Shown piece by piece: positions 1 to 8,570 of a stretch of 64,000 nt of DNA. The notes under the pieces are model-generated. The model saw nothing but the letters and a program-made list of their open reading frames with translations. It had not been told where the DNA came from and did not search any database. Source of the DNA: Paeniglutamicibacter antarcticus_C. GTDB lineage: Bacteria > Actinomycetota > Actinomycetes > Actinomycetales > Micrococcaceae. The DNA lies in the NCBI RefSeq assembly GCF_039544305.1, contig NZ_BAABLK010000022.1, forward strand, positions 283,373 through 347,372. The letters are read 5' to 3'. Every line of letters starts with the position of its first letter. Within the stretch, counting starts at the first letter, position 1. The position numbers were made by a program, and so were the translations under genes.

Positions 1-750
1 CTTGCAGCATCCCATCTGGAAACCGAGGGAACCAGCGTGGTCTTTGCGCGCGGCAAGCTCACCGCCCGCAGGGAACACCGGTTGGGCGCCATCGGACTTA
101 ACAGCACGCCGGTGCAAGCGACCCGGGATCAGGGTCGTGCCGCGGTGCTGGTTGCGTTGCGCGAGAACGGGCTGGGGATGCTGAAGTTCGCCCCTGCTGC
201 ACAGCTGCTGCGCAGCAGGCTGGCGTTGCTGAACCGCGAACTCGGTTCCCCTTGGCCGGCCATGGACGATGCATCCCTGCTGGATGGGGCAGGGAACTGG
301 CTAGCCCCCGAACTCGAGGCGCTCGCGGCAGGAAGGCCCCCGGGATCCTTGGACCTGGCTGATGCGCTGCGCCGGCTGCTGCCGTGGCCCGAGGCCACCG
401 CCATGGAGGAGTTGGTTCCGGAGCGGCTTGCGGTTCCCAGCGGATCCAAGATCCGCATCACCTACCCGGGCGTCGAGGAACCGGAGGCACCGCCGGTGGT
501 GGCGGTGAAGCTGCAGGAATGCTTTGGGCTGGCCGCTTCGCCGGCGCTGGTGCGCGGAAGGGTCCCCGTGCTCTTCCACCTGCTTTCCCCGGCCGGCCGG
601 CCACTGGCTGTCACCGATGACCTGGCGTCGTTTTGGTCCGGGCCCTATGCGCAAGTTCGCGCGGAGAACCGGGGACGTTATCCCAAGCACCCATGGCCCG
701 AGGACCCATGGAGTGCTCCGGCAACCAAGCACGTGAAGAAACGCATGTAG
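1..750 (+). CDS. hrpB: ATP-dependent helicase HrpB, C-terminal part
   Basis: The reading frame is open from base 1, so the gene begins upstream of the window and only about 249 C-terminal residues are present. They match the HrpB-specific C-terminal domain: a stretch VPVLFHLLSPAGRPLAVTDD, a tryptophan-phenylalanine-serine segment, and the near-terminal RYPKHPWPEDPW motif followed by a basic tail. HrpB is a DEAH-box RNA helicase of uncertain cellular role. The helicase motifs themselves lie outside the window. It converges with the next gene. Confidence 0.9.
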   Translation, partial: LAASHLETEGTSVVFARGKLTARREHRLGAIGLNSTPVQATRDQGRAAVLVALRENGLGMLKFAPAAQLLRSRLALLNRELGSPWPAMDDASLLDGAGNWLAPELEALAAGRPPGSLDLADALRRLLPWPEATAMEELVPERLAVPSGSKIRITYPGVEEPEAPPVVAVKLQECFGLAASPALVRGRVPVLFHLLSPAGRPLAVTDDLASFWSGPYAQVRAENRGRYPKHPWPEDPWSAPATKHVKKRM

Positions 751-850
751 GGAGCGGCTTCCGGCGATGGCCACCGGGCCCAGGAAGCCCGCTTGCTGGG
801 TGTTTTCCACGCTTGGGGAAGCACATCGTGCGGCACCGGGACCGCAACGA

Positions 851-1681
851 TCAGGTGAGCTGGAGCATTTGCCGGGTCTGCTCCCAGAGCGAGCTGCAAA
901 GCGATACATCATTGGCCTGCGGATTGGTTCGGGCAACCTTGCGATGCTTGAAGTATGCGCCCGAGGGCCACGTTCGGTCCCGCCCCTGCCCGGCAAGCCA
1001 GATCAACGTATCGGCACCCTTGGCCGGTGTTGCGAGGAAAGCGGAGATGAACCGGTTGGCGTAAATGCTTTCCATGGACGAGCCGGGGGCGCGTGAAAAG
1101 CCTGTGCGGACGATCCCCGGATGGAACGCGGCAGCTCCAAGGCCTTGGGAACCAAAGCGTCGTTGCAGCTCGCTGGTGAACATGATCTGTTCGAGTTTGG
1201 CGTTTCCGTAGGCGCGCTTGGGATCGTAATAGCGCTCCGCATTCAGATCCGAGAGATCCACCTTGCCGTAAAGGCGGTTGGCCACGCTGGAGGTATTGAT
1301 GACAGCGGCCCGTGAAGCCACGAGGCGGTCAAGAAGAAGATGCGTGAGCAGGTACGGGGCGAGATAGTTGACCTGTAAGGTCAGTTCAAAACCGTCATCG
1401 GTGCTCTGCCGGGCCGGGGTGAAGATGCCTCCGGCGTTGTTGGCCAGCACGTCGATTTGCGGGTACCTCTGAAGCAGCAGCGAGGCGAGGGCACGGACTT
1501 CGTCGAGCTGGGAGAAATCGGCGAGGTAGTGATCGGCCCTGAGCTCCCGGGCAATGGCCGCGGTCTTTTCCCTGTTTCGTCCAACCAAGACCATTTTGTG
1601 CCCCTGTAGGCTCAGTGCGCGTGCGGCTTCGGCCCCGATGCCATCGCTCGCTCCGGTGATTATCATCGTTTGTTGTTTCAT
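851..1681 (-). CDS. Short-chain dehydrogenase/reductase
   Basis: A classical SDR of about 276 residues. Near the N-terminus is the Rossmann cofactor motif TGASDGIG, then the NNAG motif, and a catalytic serine and YGNAK (YxxxK) further on. It resembles retinol-dehydrogenase/WW-domain-oxidoreductase-like SDRs. The start is the ATG giving MKQQTMIITG, preceded by a weak GAAAGG; an in-frame upstream extension of 19 residues looks non-coding. It probably uses NADP(H) because a basic residue follows the second strand (VGRNREK). The substrate cannot be told from sequence. Confidence 0.85.
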   Translation of the reverse strand: MKQQTMIITGASDGIGAEAARALSLQGHKMVLVGRNREKTAAIARELRADHYLADFSQLDEVRALASLLLQRYPQIDVLANNAGGIFTPARQSTDDGFELTLQVNYLAPYLLTHLLLDRLVASRAAVINTSSVANRLYGKVDLSDLNAERYYDPKRAYGNAKLEQIMFTSELQRRFGSQGLGAAAFHPGIVRTGFSRAPGSSMESIYANRFISAFLATPAKGADTLIWLAGQGRDRTWPSGAYFKHRKVARTNPQANDVSLCSSLWEQTRQMLQLT

Positions 1682-1798
1682 GCAGGGCCTTTCGATCAAA
1701 ACCAGGGACGGATACACGATGTAGCCTAGTCGGCGCATGGTACGGGCAGCACATGCGGCCAGCAGGCCCGGGTCGCGGGCCGAAATCTGTTCGGTTTC

Positions 1799-2152
1799 CT
1801 AGCCGAGGTGGGACAGTACGTTGATGATGTTCCCGGACGCTTCGCGAAAGAAGAACCGTCGAACGCCCCACGGCTCGTCCTGGAGCTCGTCCATGATTTC
1901 CAGGCCGCGGGCGCAGGCGGTGGCGTATGCGGCATCGACATTATCGCCCTGAATCGATGCCTGCGGATTGACGGGGGCCGTGGGATCCCGGGTCATCAGG
2001 AAGACCTGATGGGCACCCGAAACATCTGCAAACGTCACGATCCAGCCGTGGTTCATCAGCTCCACAAGCCCCAGCACCTCGGCATGGTTGCGGCGTTCGG
2101 CCTCGATGCTCTTCACGGTGATGATCGGAACAACTCGTTTGTTCACAGTCAT
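1799..2152 (-). CDS. VOC-family (glyoxalase-like) protein
   Basis: A 117-residue protein with the single beta-alpha-beta-beta-beta module of the vicinal oxygen chelate superfamily: an opening strand VVPIITVKSIEAER, a central metal-ligand region, and a C-terminal WGVRRFFFREASGNIINVL segment typical of glyoxalase or bleomycin-resistance-like proteins. The start chosen gives MTVNKRV; the frame is open another 69 codons upstream but that part lacks family similarity. No reaction can be assigned. A gene-free stretch of 231 bp separates it from the acyl-CoA dehydrogenase. Confidence 0.75.
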   Translation of the reverse strand: MTVNKRVVPIITVKSIEAERRNHAEVLGLVELMNHGWIVTFADVSGAHQVFLMTRDPTAPVNPQASIQGDNVDAAYATACARGLEIMDELQDEPWGVRRFFFREASGNIINVLSHLG

Positions 2153-2383
2153 GAACCAAAACTGGCATGTCCACATGGGCCTCGTCAACGACCTGCACGA
2201 ACCACGCGCCCGGTTGGTGCAGGTGAACCATGAGCGCCGATCATGGCCCGATGGCGGTAACTTGCTTCCCGGTTCCAGCGGGACGGGTGCGGCGGACCAC
2301 GGCGCGGAAAGACATGTGCTCCAGCACCGCCGGAAGGAATCCGGGGTACTGGAGCACACGGGATACGGCAGTAAGGGCCTGAT

Positions 2384-3616
2384 CTAGGCGAAGGCGGATA
2401 TCCCGGTGATCGAGCGGCCGATGATCAATGCTTGGACGGTCTCGGTGCCCTCGTAGGTGTGGATGGCCTCGATGTCGGCGATGTGCCGGGCCACGCGGTT
2501 GCGCAGCAGGATGCCGTTGCCGCCAAGCAGGTCACGTGCGTTGGAGGCAATCCCGCGGGCCAGCCGGGTGCAGGTGAACTTGGCAAGCGATGCCTGCACC
2601 GGACTCAACGTGCCGGCCTCCTCGCGTTTGGTGGCCTGCATGACGGAAAGCTGCATGGTGGCAAGCTCGGAGTGCATCCTGGCCAAGCGCTCCTGGACGA
2701 TCTGGCTTGCGGCAAGTGGGCGGCCGAACTGGATACGCTGTGCCGCGTACTGCACGGCGGTCTCGTAGCAGGCGGTTGCATGGCCCACCGCCGACCACGC
2801 AACGCCCAGGCGGGTGGCGAAGAGGACCTTGGCGGTGTCCTTGAAGCTGCTGGCACCGGGCAGCACATGGGAATCGGGGACGAACACGTCATCGAGGCGA
2901 ATGTGGGCCTGCCAGATGGCACGCAGCGAAAGCTTGCCCTCGATGGTGGTGCCCGTGTACCCCTCCCACTCCTGTTGCACGATGAAGCCGCGGACCTTCT
3001 TCTCCCCGTCGCGTGCCCACACGATGGTGATCCCGCCGGTGGAGCCGTTGCCGATCCACTTCTTCTCGCCGCTGATCCGGTAACCGCCTTCGACCTTGGT
3101 GGCACGGGTTTCGAGTGAAACCGAGTCGGAACCGTGGGTCGGTTCGGTCAGCGCGAAGGCGCCGAGGACCTCGGCGGTGGCAAGTTTCGGGCCCCAGTGG
3201 GCGATCTGCTCGGGGGAACCGCACTCGGTGATCGAACGCAGGGCCAGTCCTGCCTGGACTGCGGCGATGGTGCCCACCGAACCGTCTGCACGCGAGAGTT
3301 CCATGTTCACCAGCCCGGCGGCAAGCACGCTCATTTGGGGGTAGCCCTCAAGGGTAAGGCCGTCGCGCAGCAGGTCAAGGTCGCCCAGGCGTTTGGCCAG
3401 ATCCAGGGGGTAGTCGGAATTGTCCCAGTACTCGTCGATGACGGGGCGCACTTCCGTGAGCCCGAATTCCCTTGCGCGGCCCCAGTATTCGCGGTCGGCA
3501 GCAGGAATGTCTTCGAAAAGGCCTGCCGGGTCGACGTCAACCTCGCCCCATAGCTCGTACTCCGGTTCAACGACCCCGGTGGGAAATTCGGTGTTGAGGC
3601 TGGCTTCAATGCTCAT
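2384..3616 (-). CDS. Acyl-CoA dehydrogenase (glutaryl-CoA dehydrogenase-like)
   Basis: A 410-residue flavoprotein of the acyl-CoA dehydrogenase family. It shows the FAD-binding region with AFALTEPTHGSD, the substrate/FAD segment GEKKWIGNGSTGG, and near the C-terminus the HTYEGTETVQALIIGR stretch whose glutamate is the catalytic base position of the glutaryl-CoA dehydrogenase subgroup. The start is the ATG giving MSIEASLNTE with an AAAGGG upstream. The TetR gene lies 85 bp upstream on the same strand, so co-transcription and feedback control by an acyl-CoA ligand are plausible (inference). The precise acyl-CoA substrate is not determined. Confidence 0.88.
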   Translation of the reverse strand: MSIEASLNTEFPTGVVEPEYELWGEVDVDPAGLFEDIPAADREYWGRAREFGLTEVRPVIDEYWDNSDYPLDLAKRLGDLDLLRDGLTLEGYPQMSVLAAGLVNMELSRADGSVGTIAAVQAGLALRSITECGSPEQIAHWGPKLATAEVLGAFALTEPTHGSDSVSLETRATKVEGGYRISGEKKWIGNGSTGGITIVWARDGEKKVRGFIVQQEWEGYTGTTIEGKLSLRAIWQAHIRLDDVFVPDSHVLPGASSFKDTAKVLFATRLGVAWSAVGHATACYETAVQYAAQRIQFGRPLAASQIVQERLARMHSELATMQLSVMQATKREEAGTLSPVQASLAKFTCTRLARGIASNARDLLGGNGILLRNRVARHIADIEAIHTYEGTETVQALIIGRSITGISAFA

Positions 3617-3701
3617 GGGTGCTGGTGCCCTTTCGTAATCGACGCGGATGTCGCTAGGCACAAGCATACTGAAACTCAGTGTCAGGTCAAGGCACTGAGG
3701 A

Positions 3702-4385
3702 TCACCTGTGGATGCCGTCGAGGGCCTCGCGCACTTGGGTGAGCACGGTTTCAGTGTCGGGGGTGGCTCCAGCAATCGTGATGACCACTGTCGTCGGCTC
3801 CGATGCCGGGCCCTGGTCTTGGGGTTCGAGCACCGGAAGGTACAACGCGCCCAGAGCAGCCAGTTCCCGTTCCAGCTCCACGCGCTTGGTCTGCTCGGGA
3901 TCGCGCAGCCAACGCCGCAGGTGGTCGTTGTGGACCGCGACCACCCCGGAGGCGAACGCGATGCACATGGCACGGCCGTGGGGAAGATCGTAAAGCCCCT
4001 TGTAGCGCAGGTGGTTGCGGAAGACCCTCTCGTAACGATGGATCGAGACAAGCTCGCGGTCGCGCAGCGAGGGAACATCGAGCAACAGCCGGTGGCGCAG
4101 CCCCGCGGCTTCGGGCCGGGCGGTGTGCTGGTCGAAGACCGTCAGCCCGGCGTGCACCAATGCCGCCACGGGCCCGGCCGCGGAAGTTGCCAGCACCGTT
4201 TCAAGGTGGTGGATGATCGTTTCCATGTCAGCAAAGACCATTTCCTCCTTGGAGCCGAAGCGGCGGAAGAAGGTGGAACGTGAAATGCCCGCGGCCTGGG
4301 CCAGGGAATCGACGCTGGTGGCGTCGAAGCCTTTTTCGACGAGCAGGCGCAGCGCGGCGTCGGGAACCGCGGAGGAGGTGATCAT
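3702..4385 (-). CDS. TetR/AcrR-family transcriptional regulator
   Basis: A 227-residue one-component regulator. The N-terminal helix-turn-helix is clear: residues about 10-55 contain LLVEKGFDATSVDSLAQ, GISRSTFFRRFGSKEE. The ligand domain is unlike characterised members. The ATG giving MITSSAVPDA is chosen; the open frame continues upstream but without similarity. It precedes the acyl-CoA dehydrogenase on the same strand and is divergent from the DoxX-like gene, so it could control either. No clean palindromic operator was recognised in the 208-bp intergenic region. Confidence 0.85.
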   Translation of the reverse strand: MITSSAVPDAALRLLVEKGFDATSVDSLAQAAGISRSTFFRRFGSKEEMVFADMETIIHHLETVLATSAAGPVAALVHAGLTVFDQHTARPEAAGLRHRLLLDVPSLRDRELVSIHRYERVFRNHLRYKGLYDLPHGRAMCIAFASGVVAVHNDHLRRWLRDPEQTKRVELERELAALGALYLPVLEPQDQGPASEPTTVVITIAGATPDTETVLTQVREALDGIHR

Positions 4386-4593
4386 GACCGCGAATCTAGC
4401 ACGCTGGGCGATGCGCCGCCCTGCATATGACCGCGGGAGGGCCAAAATGTGGCCAACCCGATGCAAACCGAAGCCGGACCGAGGGAACACGGCTGCGCCA
4501 CACCGTGGCAGCCCTAGCGGTAGCACGGGGATAAACCCTAAGGTGGGAGAAGAAACAAGAGAAGCACAGGCCCCCAACACCAGGAGAAAACCC

Positions 4594-5058
4594 ATGGGAA
4601 TCAACATTGCCAACGTAGCGCTACGACTCGTCTCGGGTTCCTACATCCTCAACAGCGGCATCGGCAAGCTGCGCCTGCCGGTCGAATCGGCCCAGGAAAT
4701 CCAGACCATGGTCTCAAACGCCGTCCCGCAGGTCCAGAAGATGGAGCCGGCCGTATTCGGCAAGGCACTGGCCATGGGGGAGATCGTCGTGGGTTCTGCC
4801 CTGCTGACCCCGTTCATCCCGTCCCGGCTGGCCGGCCTGGGCCTGGGCGCCTTCGCCGCCGGGCTTGTGGCCACCTACCTCAAGACCCCGGGAATGACCG
4901 AGTCCGACGGCGTGCGCCCAACCCCCAATGGCGTGCACATGGCCAAGGACCTGCTGTTCGCCGGGATTGCGGTCGCCCTGGTCTTCGGGCGCGGCAAGCA
5001 CAAGACCAAGGTCAAGGAAGTACCGGTCAAGAAGGACAAGAAGGACAAGAAGAAGTAG
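4594..5058 (+). CDS. DoxX-like membrane protein with lysine-rich tail
   Basis: A 154-residue protein with three or four hydrophobic segments (about residues 5-20, 58-75, 80-95 and 117-132), resembling small DoxX/MauE-like membrane proteins. The last 20 or so residues are almost entirely lysine, aspartate and valine (KVKEVPVKKDKKDKKK), a cytoplasmic basic tail. The ATG at 4594 has a good AGGAG six bases upstream, which fixes the start inside a longer open frame. It is divergent from the TetR gene. Function unknown. Confidence 0.7.
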   Translation: MGINIANVALRLVSGSYILNSGIGKLRLPVESAQEIQTMVSNAVPQVQKMEPAVFGKALAMGEIVVGSALLTPFIPSRLAGLGLGAFAAGLVATYLKTPGMTESDGVRPTPNGVHMAKDLLFAGIAVALVFGRGKHKTKVKEVPVKKDKKDKKK

Positions 5059-5094
5059 TACTAGCCTTCTTGGCTTGAAAAAGGCGCGTGCGGA

Positions 5095-6597
5095 TCAATT
5101 TGTGCGCGCGCCCTTGCGGAACATCAGGGCCACCAGGGCAGCGGCCATCGCAACGATTCCCGGAAGCAGCAGCGCCTGGCCCAAGGCCAGGGAGAACGCC
5201 TCGTGCAGGAACTGCGGCACCGGGCCGCCGCCATCGGCCGCCCCGCTAGGGATCGCCGGGGCGCCGGCGCCCATGGAGGCCACGACCTTTTCGGACTCGA
5301 GAGCAATGCGTGATTCCATCATCAGCGCGATCAGTGCCGAACCCAGCACCGCGCCGACCTGTCGTGTGGTGTTGTAGACCCCTGATCCGGCACCCGCATC
5401 GGCCTGGCCCAGGTCCCGGGTGGCGGTGAGCGAAACCGATGGCCAGACCATCGCGGACCCGACGCCCATGAATACCGGCGGAATCAGCAGCACCCAGAAC
5501 GGGGTGTCCGCGCGCATGATCAGCCCATAGGCGGTGATCGAGGCCCCGAAGAGAAAGAACCCGGGAACCGCGAAGTACTTGGCTTCGATGCGTGAAATGT
5601 TCTTGCCGATGATCGGTGCCAGGATGCCGGAAATGATCGCCATGGGCGCGATCATCAGTGCGGAGAGCGTGGGGGTCAACCCGCGCACCGACTGCAGGTA
5701 GAGGATCATCGGGAAGCTCATGGCCGTGATCGAGAGCCCCATGAAGGTGATCGCGATGTTCGCCAAGGAAAAGTTCCTGTCCTTGAACAAGCCCAGCGGC
5801 ACCAACGGCTCGGAGCGGTTGGCGGCCTGCCACCAAATAAACAGGCCCAGCAACACGATTCCACCGATGATCAGGTGCCAGGAACCTACCGGTCCGATGA
5901 ACGGACCCCAGTTGTGGGCGTTGCCTTCCTGGATGCCGAAGACCAGGGCGAACATGGCCACCGCACTCAGTGCGACGCCCAGCCAATCGAAGGATTGTGC
6001 GTGGCGTTCAAGCTTGGGGACCTTGACCAGCACACGCCAGATCGCCAGGACGCCTACCGGCACGTTGACGAAGAAGATCCATTCCCAGCCCAGCGTGTCC
6101 ACGAAGATACCCCCGGCAATCGGGCCAACCAAGGTGGCGATGCCGGCGACGGCTCCCCATACGCCCATGGCCGCGCCGCGCCGCGCGTAGGGGAACATGC
6201 GTGTGATGAACGTCATGGTCTGCGGGCTCATCAACGAGGCACCGAGCCCCTGCACCACGCGGGCAACGATCAATGTGCCCACATCCGGGGAGAGCCCGCA
6301 CCAGAGCGAGGAAAGCGTGAAGATGACAAGACCGACGAGGTAAATATTGCGCGGACCGAACCTGTCACCCATGCGTCCGGTGATCAACAGGGGTACCGCG
6401 AATGCCAATAGGTAGGCGCTGTTGACCCAGATGACGCCGTTGATGTCGGTGGCTAGGCCGTTCATGATCGCCGGCATCGCCGTCGAGACGATGGTTGAGT
6501 CAACCAGGATCATGAAGAACCCGATGACCAACGCCCACAGGGCACCCCAAGCGCGCTTGTCCTGGGCTTTTTCGGTATCTATCTGATTCACACTCAC
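5095..6597 (-). CDS. MFS drug exporter, DHA2 (14-TM, EmrB/QacA) family
   Basis: A 500-residue major facilitator with about 14 transmembrane segments. Family motifs visible are the motif A loop GRMGDRFGPRNIYLVG, the strong QGLGASLMSPQTMTFITRMFP segment, and motif C-like GPIAGGIFVDTLGWEWIFFVNVP, all typical of DHA2 proton/drug antiporters. The start is a GTG (MSVNQIDTEK) without a strong ribosome site; a second in-frame GTG two codons later is possible. It probably exports hydrophobic compounds across the plasma membrane. It converges with the DoxX-like gene with 36 bp between stops. Confidence 0.88.
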   Translation of the reverse strand: MSVNQIDTEKAQDKRAWGALWALVIGFFMILVDSTIVSTAMPAIMNGLATDINGVIWVNSAYLLAFAVPLLITGRMGDRFGPRNIYLVGLVIFTLSSLWCGLSPDVGTLIVARVVQGLGASLMSPQTMTFITRMFPYARRGAAMGVWGAVAGIATLVGPIAGGIFVDTLGWEWIFFVNVPVGVLAIWRVLVKVPKLERHAQSFDWLGVALSAVAMFALVFGIQEGNAHNWGPFIGPVGSWHLIIGGIVLLGLFIWWQAANRSEPLVPLGLFKDRNFSLANIAITFMGLSITAMSFPMILYLQSVRGLTPTLSALMIAPMAIISGILAPIIGKNISRIEAKYFAVPGFFLFGASITAYGLIMRADTPFWVLLIPPVFMGVGSAMVWPSVSLTATRDLGQADAGAGSGVYNTTRQVGAVLGSALIALMMESRIALESEKVVASMGAGAPAIPSGAADGGGPVPQFLHEAFSLALGQALLLPGIVAMAAALVALMFRKGARTN

Positions 6598-6675
6598 CGA
6601 TTGAGTGTACGCGCACGGATTGAATGGATAAAGAGTGTCCTGTGCACCGCCACGGCCCGGGCATCTCCGGGTCGG

Positions 6676-7671
6676 CTAGGGGAGATTGACGACGCCCTCG
6701 ATGCAGGTCCGGGATTGTCCGGCAATCCAGACGCCGTCGGCATCGCTGCTCACATGCAGCATCGCCGCGCGGCCTAGGCGGGTGCCTTGGCGCACCACGT
6801 AGGACTCCGGGGCCAGCCCGGAGGAAGTGAGCCAGACACCGAACCCGGCGTTCAGCGATCCGGTCGCCGGATCCTCGGGCAGGCCCTCGCCGGGGCAGAA
6901 TGCCCGGACCTCGTAGTCCGCAGGTGCACCGGTGACAACGTTGCGAAAGCGCTGGGACCCACGACGTTCATCGGCCTCAGAGAGGGGGCTCAGCTCTTCG
7001 CGTGCGCCGGCGGGCCGGGCCTCCGGGGCCTGTGGATCATAGGACCTGGCAGCGATCCCCTGGCCGGTGTGTGGGCCGATGACCCCGACTTCGAGCCCGG
7101 CGAGCATGTTGTAGTCCGGTTCCAGGGAGAGCACCAGCTCAGCGTCGCGCAGCAGCAGCCCGGCAAAGTGAGGGCCGTTCGCCAACCACTGGTGGCCGAC
7201 CACGTCTTCGCGCGTGATGCCCAGGCCGGTCACGGCCCATTCCAGGACGTCGTCCTCGAGCTCGCCGGTGCGCATCATCGGGGGAGCCTTGAAGGCCAGG
7301 GACTCGGACTCGGCTCCGGATTCCCCCGGAACGCGGCGGACCTCGATGAGCCCGGCATCACACTGTTGGATCAGCGCTGCGGGGTTCTTGGGTACCCCGC
7401 CGGCCTCGAGCCATGCGTGTGCGGCACCCAGGGTGGGGTGGCCTGCGAAGGGAAGCTCGGTGGTGGTGGTGAAGATGCGCACGCGGTAGTCGGCATCGGG
7501 GTGCGTGGCGGGGAAGAGGAACGCCGTTTCGGCCAAGTTGGTCCAGTTGGCGAAGTTCAGCATCTGCGCGTCACTGAGCCCCTCGCCGTCCAACACCACG
7601 GCCAAGCCGTTTCCGGTGTAAGGGGAGGAGGAGAAGACATCGACCTGCTTGTATGGACGCGCAATATTCAT
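6676..7671 (-). CDS. PhzF-family isomerase/epimerase-like protein
   Basis: A 331-residue member of the PhzF fold (two diaminopimelate-epimerase-like halves). The first half has YKQVDVFSSSPYTGNGLAVV and the conserved NLAETAFLFP, whose glutamate is the catalytic position in PhzF; FTTTTELPFAGHPTLGAAHA follows; the second half has CPGEGLPEDPATGSLNAGFG. These are hallmark segments. Few members outside phenazine producers have known substrates, and there are no phenazine genes here. The start gives MNIARPYKQV; a 14-bp palindrome overlaps it. Confidence 0.85.
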   Translation of the reverse strand: MNIARPYKQVDVFSSSPYTGNGLAVVLDGEGLSDAQMLNFANWTNLAETAFLFPATHPDADYRVRIFTTTTELPFAGHPTLGAAHAWLEAGGVPKNPAALIQQCDAGLIEVRRVPGESGAESESLAFKAPPMMRTGELEDDVLEWAVTGLGITREDVVGHQWLANGPHFAGLLLRDAELVLSLEPDYNMLAGLEVGVIGPHTGQGIAARSYDPQAPEARPAGAREELSPLSEADERRGSQRFRNVVTGAPADYEVRAFCPGEGLPEDPATGSLNAGFGVWLTSSGLAPESYVVRQGTRLGRAAMLHVSSDADGVWIAGQSRTCIEGVVNLP

Positions 7672-7679
7672 GCATGAAT
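7666..7679. promoter_or_regulatory. 14-bp perfect palindrome over the phzF-like start codon
   Basis: ATTCATGCATGAAT is a perfect palindrome that covers the ATG of the PhzF-like gene. It could be an operator that blocks initiation or simply chance; nothing else near it supports a regulator. Confidence 0.3.
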
Positions 7680-7822
7680 CGTGACACATCCGTCGAAACG
7701 GTGCGCCGCATGACGCCGTTTTGTCATTCAACATGCGTGTTGCGGGGCACCGGCCGCACCCCACGATTGTCGTGGAATGCAGCAAGTGCCCCGTTGTAGG
7801 TGCCGGGCTGGGGTGCGGAGGC

Positions 7823-8383
7823 CTACCAGCGATGGGCGACGTCGATCACCAGGCGGCTGGTGGTGGCATCGGTGAGCACGAAGGTCCTGAACGGCAACCG
7901 GGCACGAACGCCCAGGCCGAAGGAAGTTTCGCCCTCATAGCTGCCCAGGTACGCCACCTGCTTGAACGTGCTGTAGCCCGAGACGTTGCGGACCTTGTTG
8001 CGATTGGCCGGGACGTAGGTCGGGGTGCCTGAGGACGTATAGGCGGCGGCATCCACGTTGATGCGCAGGTCGGCGGCGCCGTCCAGCGGGACATGCTTGC
8101 CTTGGCCCTGGGTGTAGACGGCGCTGACGTAACGCACGTCGTAGCCCTTCACCTTGCCCTTGAGGTCGATGACCATCCTGTCGAAGCAGGCGTGGCGACC
8201 GGTGCGGACGTTATTGACAGTGGCGGAAGCGTGGCCGGAAACGTTGTCGGCCAGCGAGCCCCAGGTGATGCCGCAATAAGGAGCGGACGCGGCATTGGCG
8301 GACGGTGACGCGGAGGCCGGTGCAATGCCGAGACCGGCAATGAGCAGTGCGCCGGCCAGGCCGGCGGCGATCCGGTTTTTCAT
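7823..8383 (-). CDS. Secreted AMIN-like domain protein
   Basis: A 186-residue exported protein. Residues 1-27 are a signal peptide (MKNRIAAGLAGALLIAGLGI, then APASASPS). The mature part resembles the actinobacterial AMIN-like family: YCGITWGSLADNV, a pair of cysteines (near residues 38 and 62), FDRMVIDLKG, and the closing strand RLVIDVAHRW. A good GAGGAACATC ribosome site precedes the ATG, which settles the start within a much longer open frame. Likely located in or outside the cell wall; function unknown. Divergent from the MscS gene. Confidence 0.75.
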   Translation of the reverse strand: MKNRIAAGLAGALLIAGLGIAPASASPSANAASAPYCGITWGSLADNVSGHASATVNNVRTGRHACFDRMVIDLKGKVKGYDVRYVSAVYTQGQGKHVPLDGAADLRINVDAAAYTSSGTPTYVPANRNKVRNVSGYSTFKQVAYLGSYEGETSFGLGVRARLPFRTFVLTDATTSRLVIDVAHRW

Positions 8384-8570
8384 GATGTTCCTCGCTTTAT
8401 GGGAAATCCCTGGATCAGGCTGAGTGGGATGGAACCAGCATGAACTCGGGCTTCGAGAGCCGCAAGGGGGTTTACCCACTATCCACGGCATTGCAACGCC
8501 AAGGAGATGTGCCAGGGATCCCCCGTCAATATTTGGCCGCTGCCCGCGGCGGTGTGACAACCTAGTTGAT

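Noticed and set aside
3617..4078. N-terminal extension of the acyl-CoA dehydrogenase
   Set aside because: The extra 154 codons overlap the TetR gene in another frame and show no similarity; the ATG at 3616 gives the normal family length.
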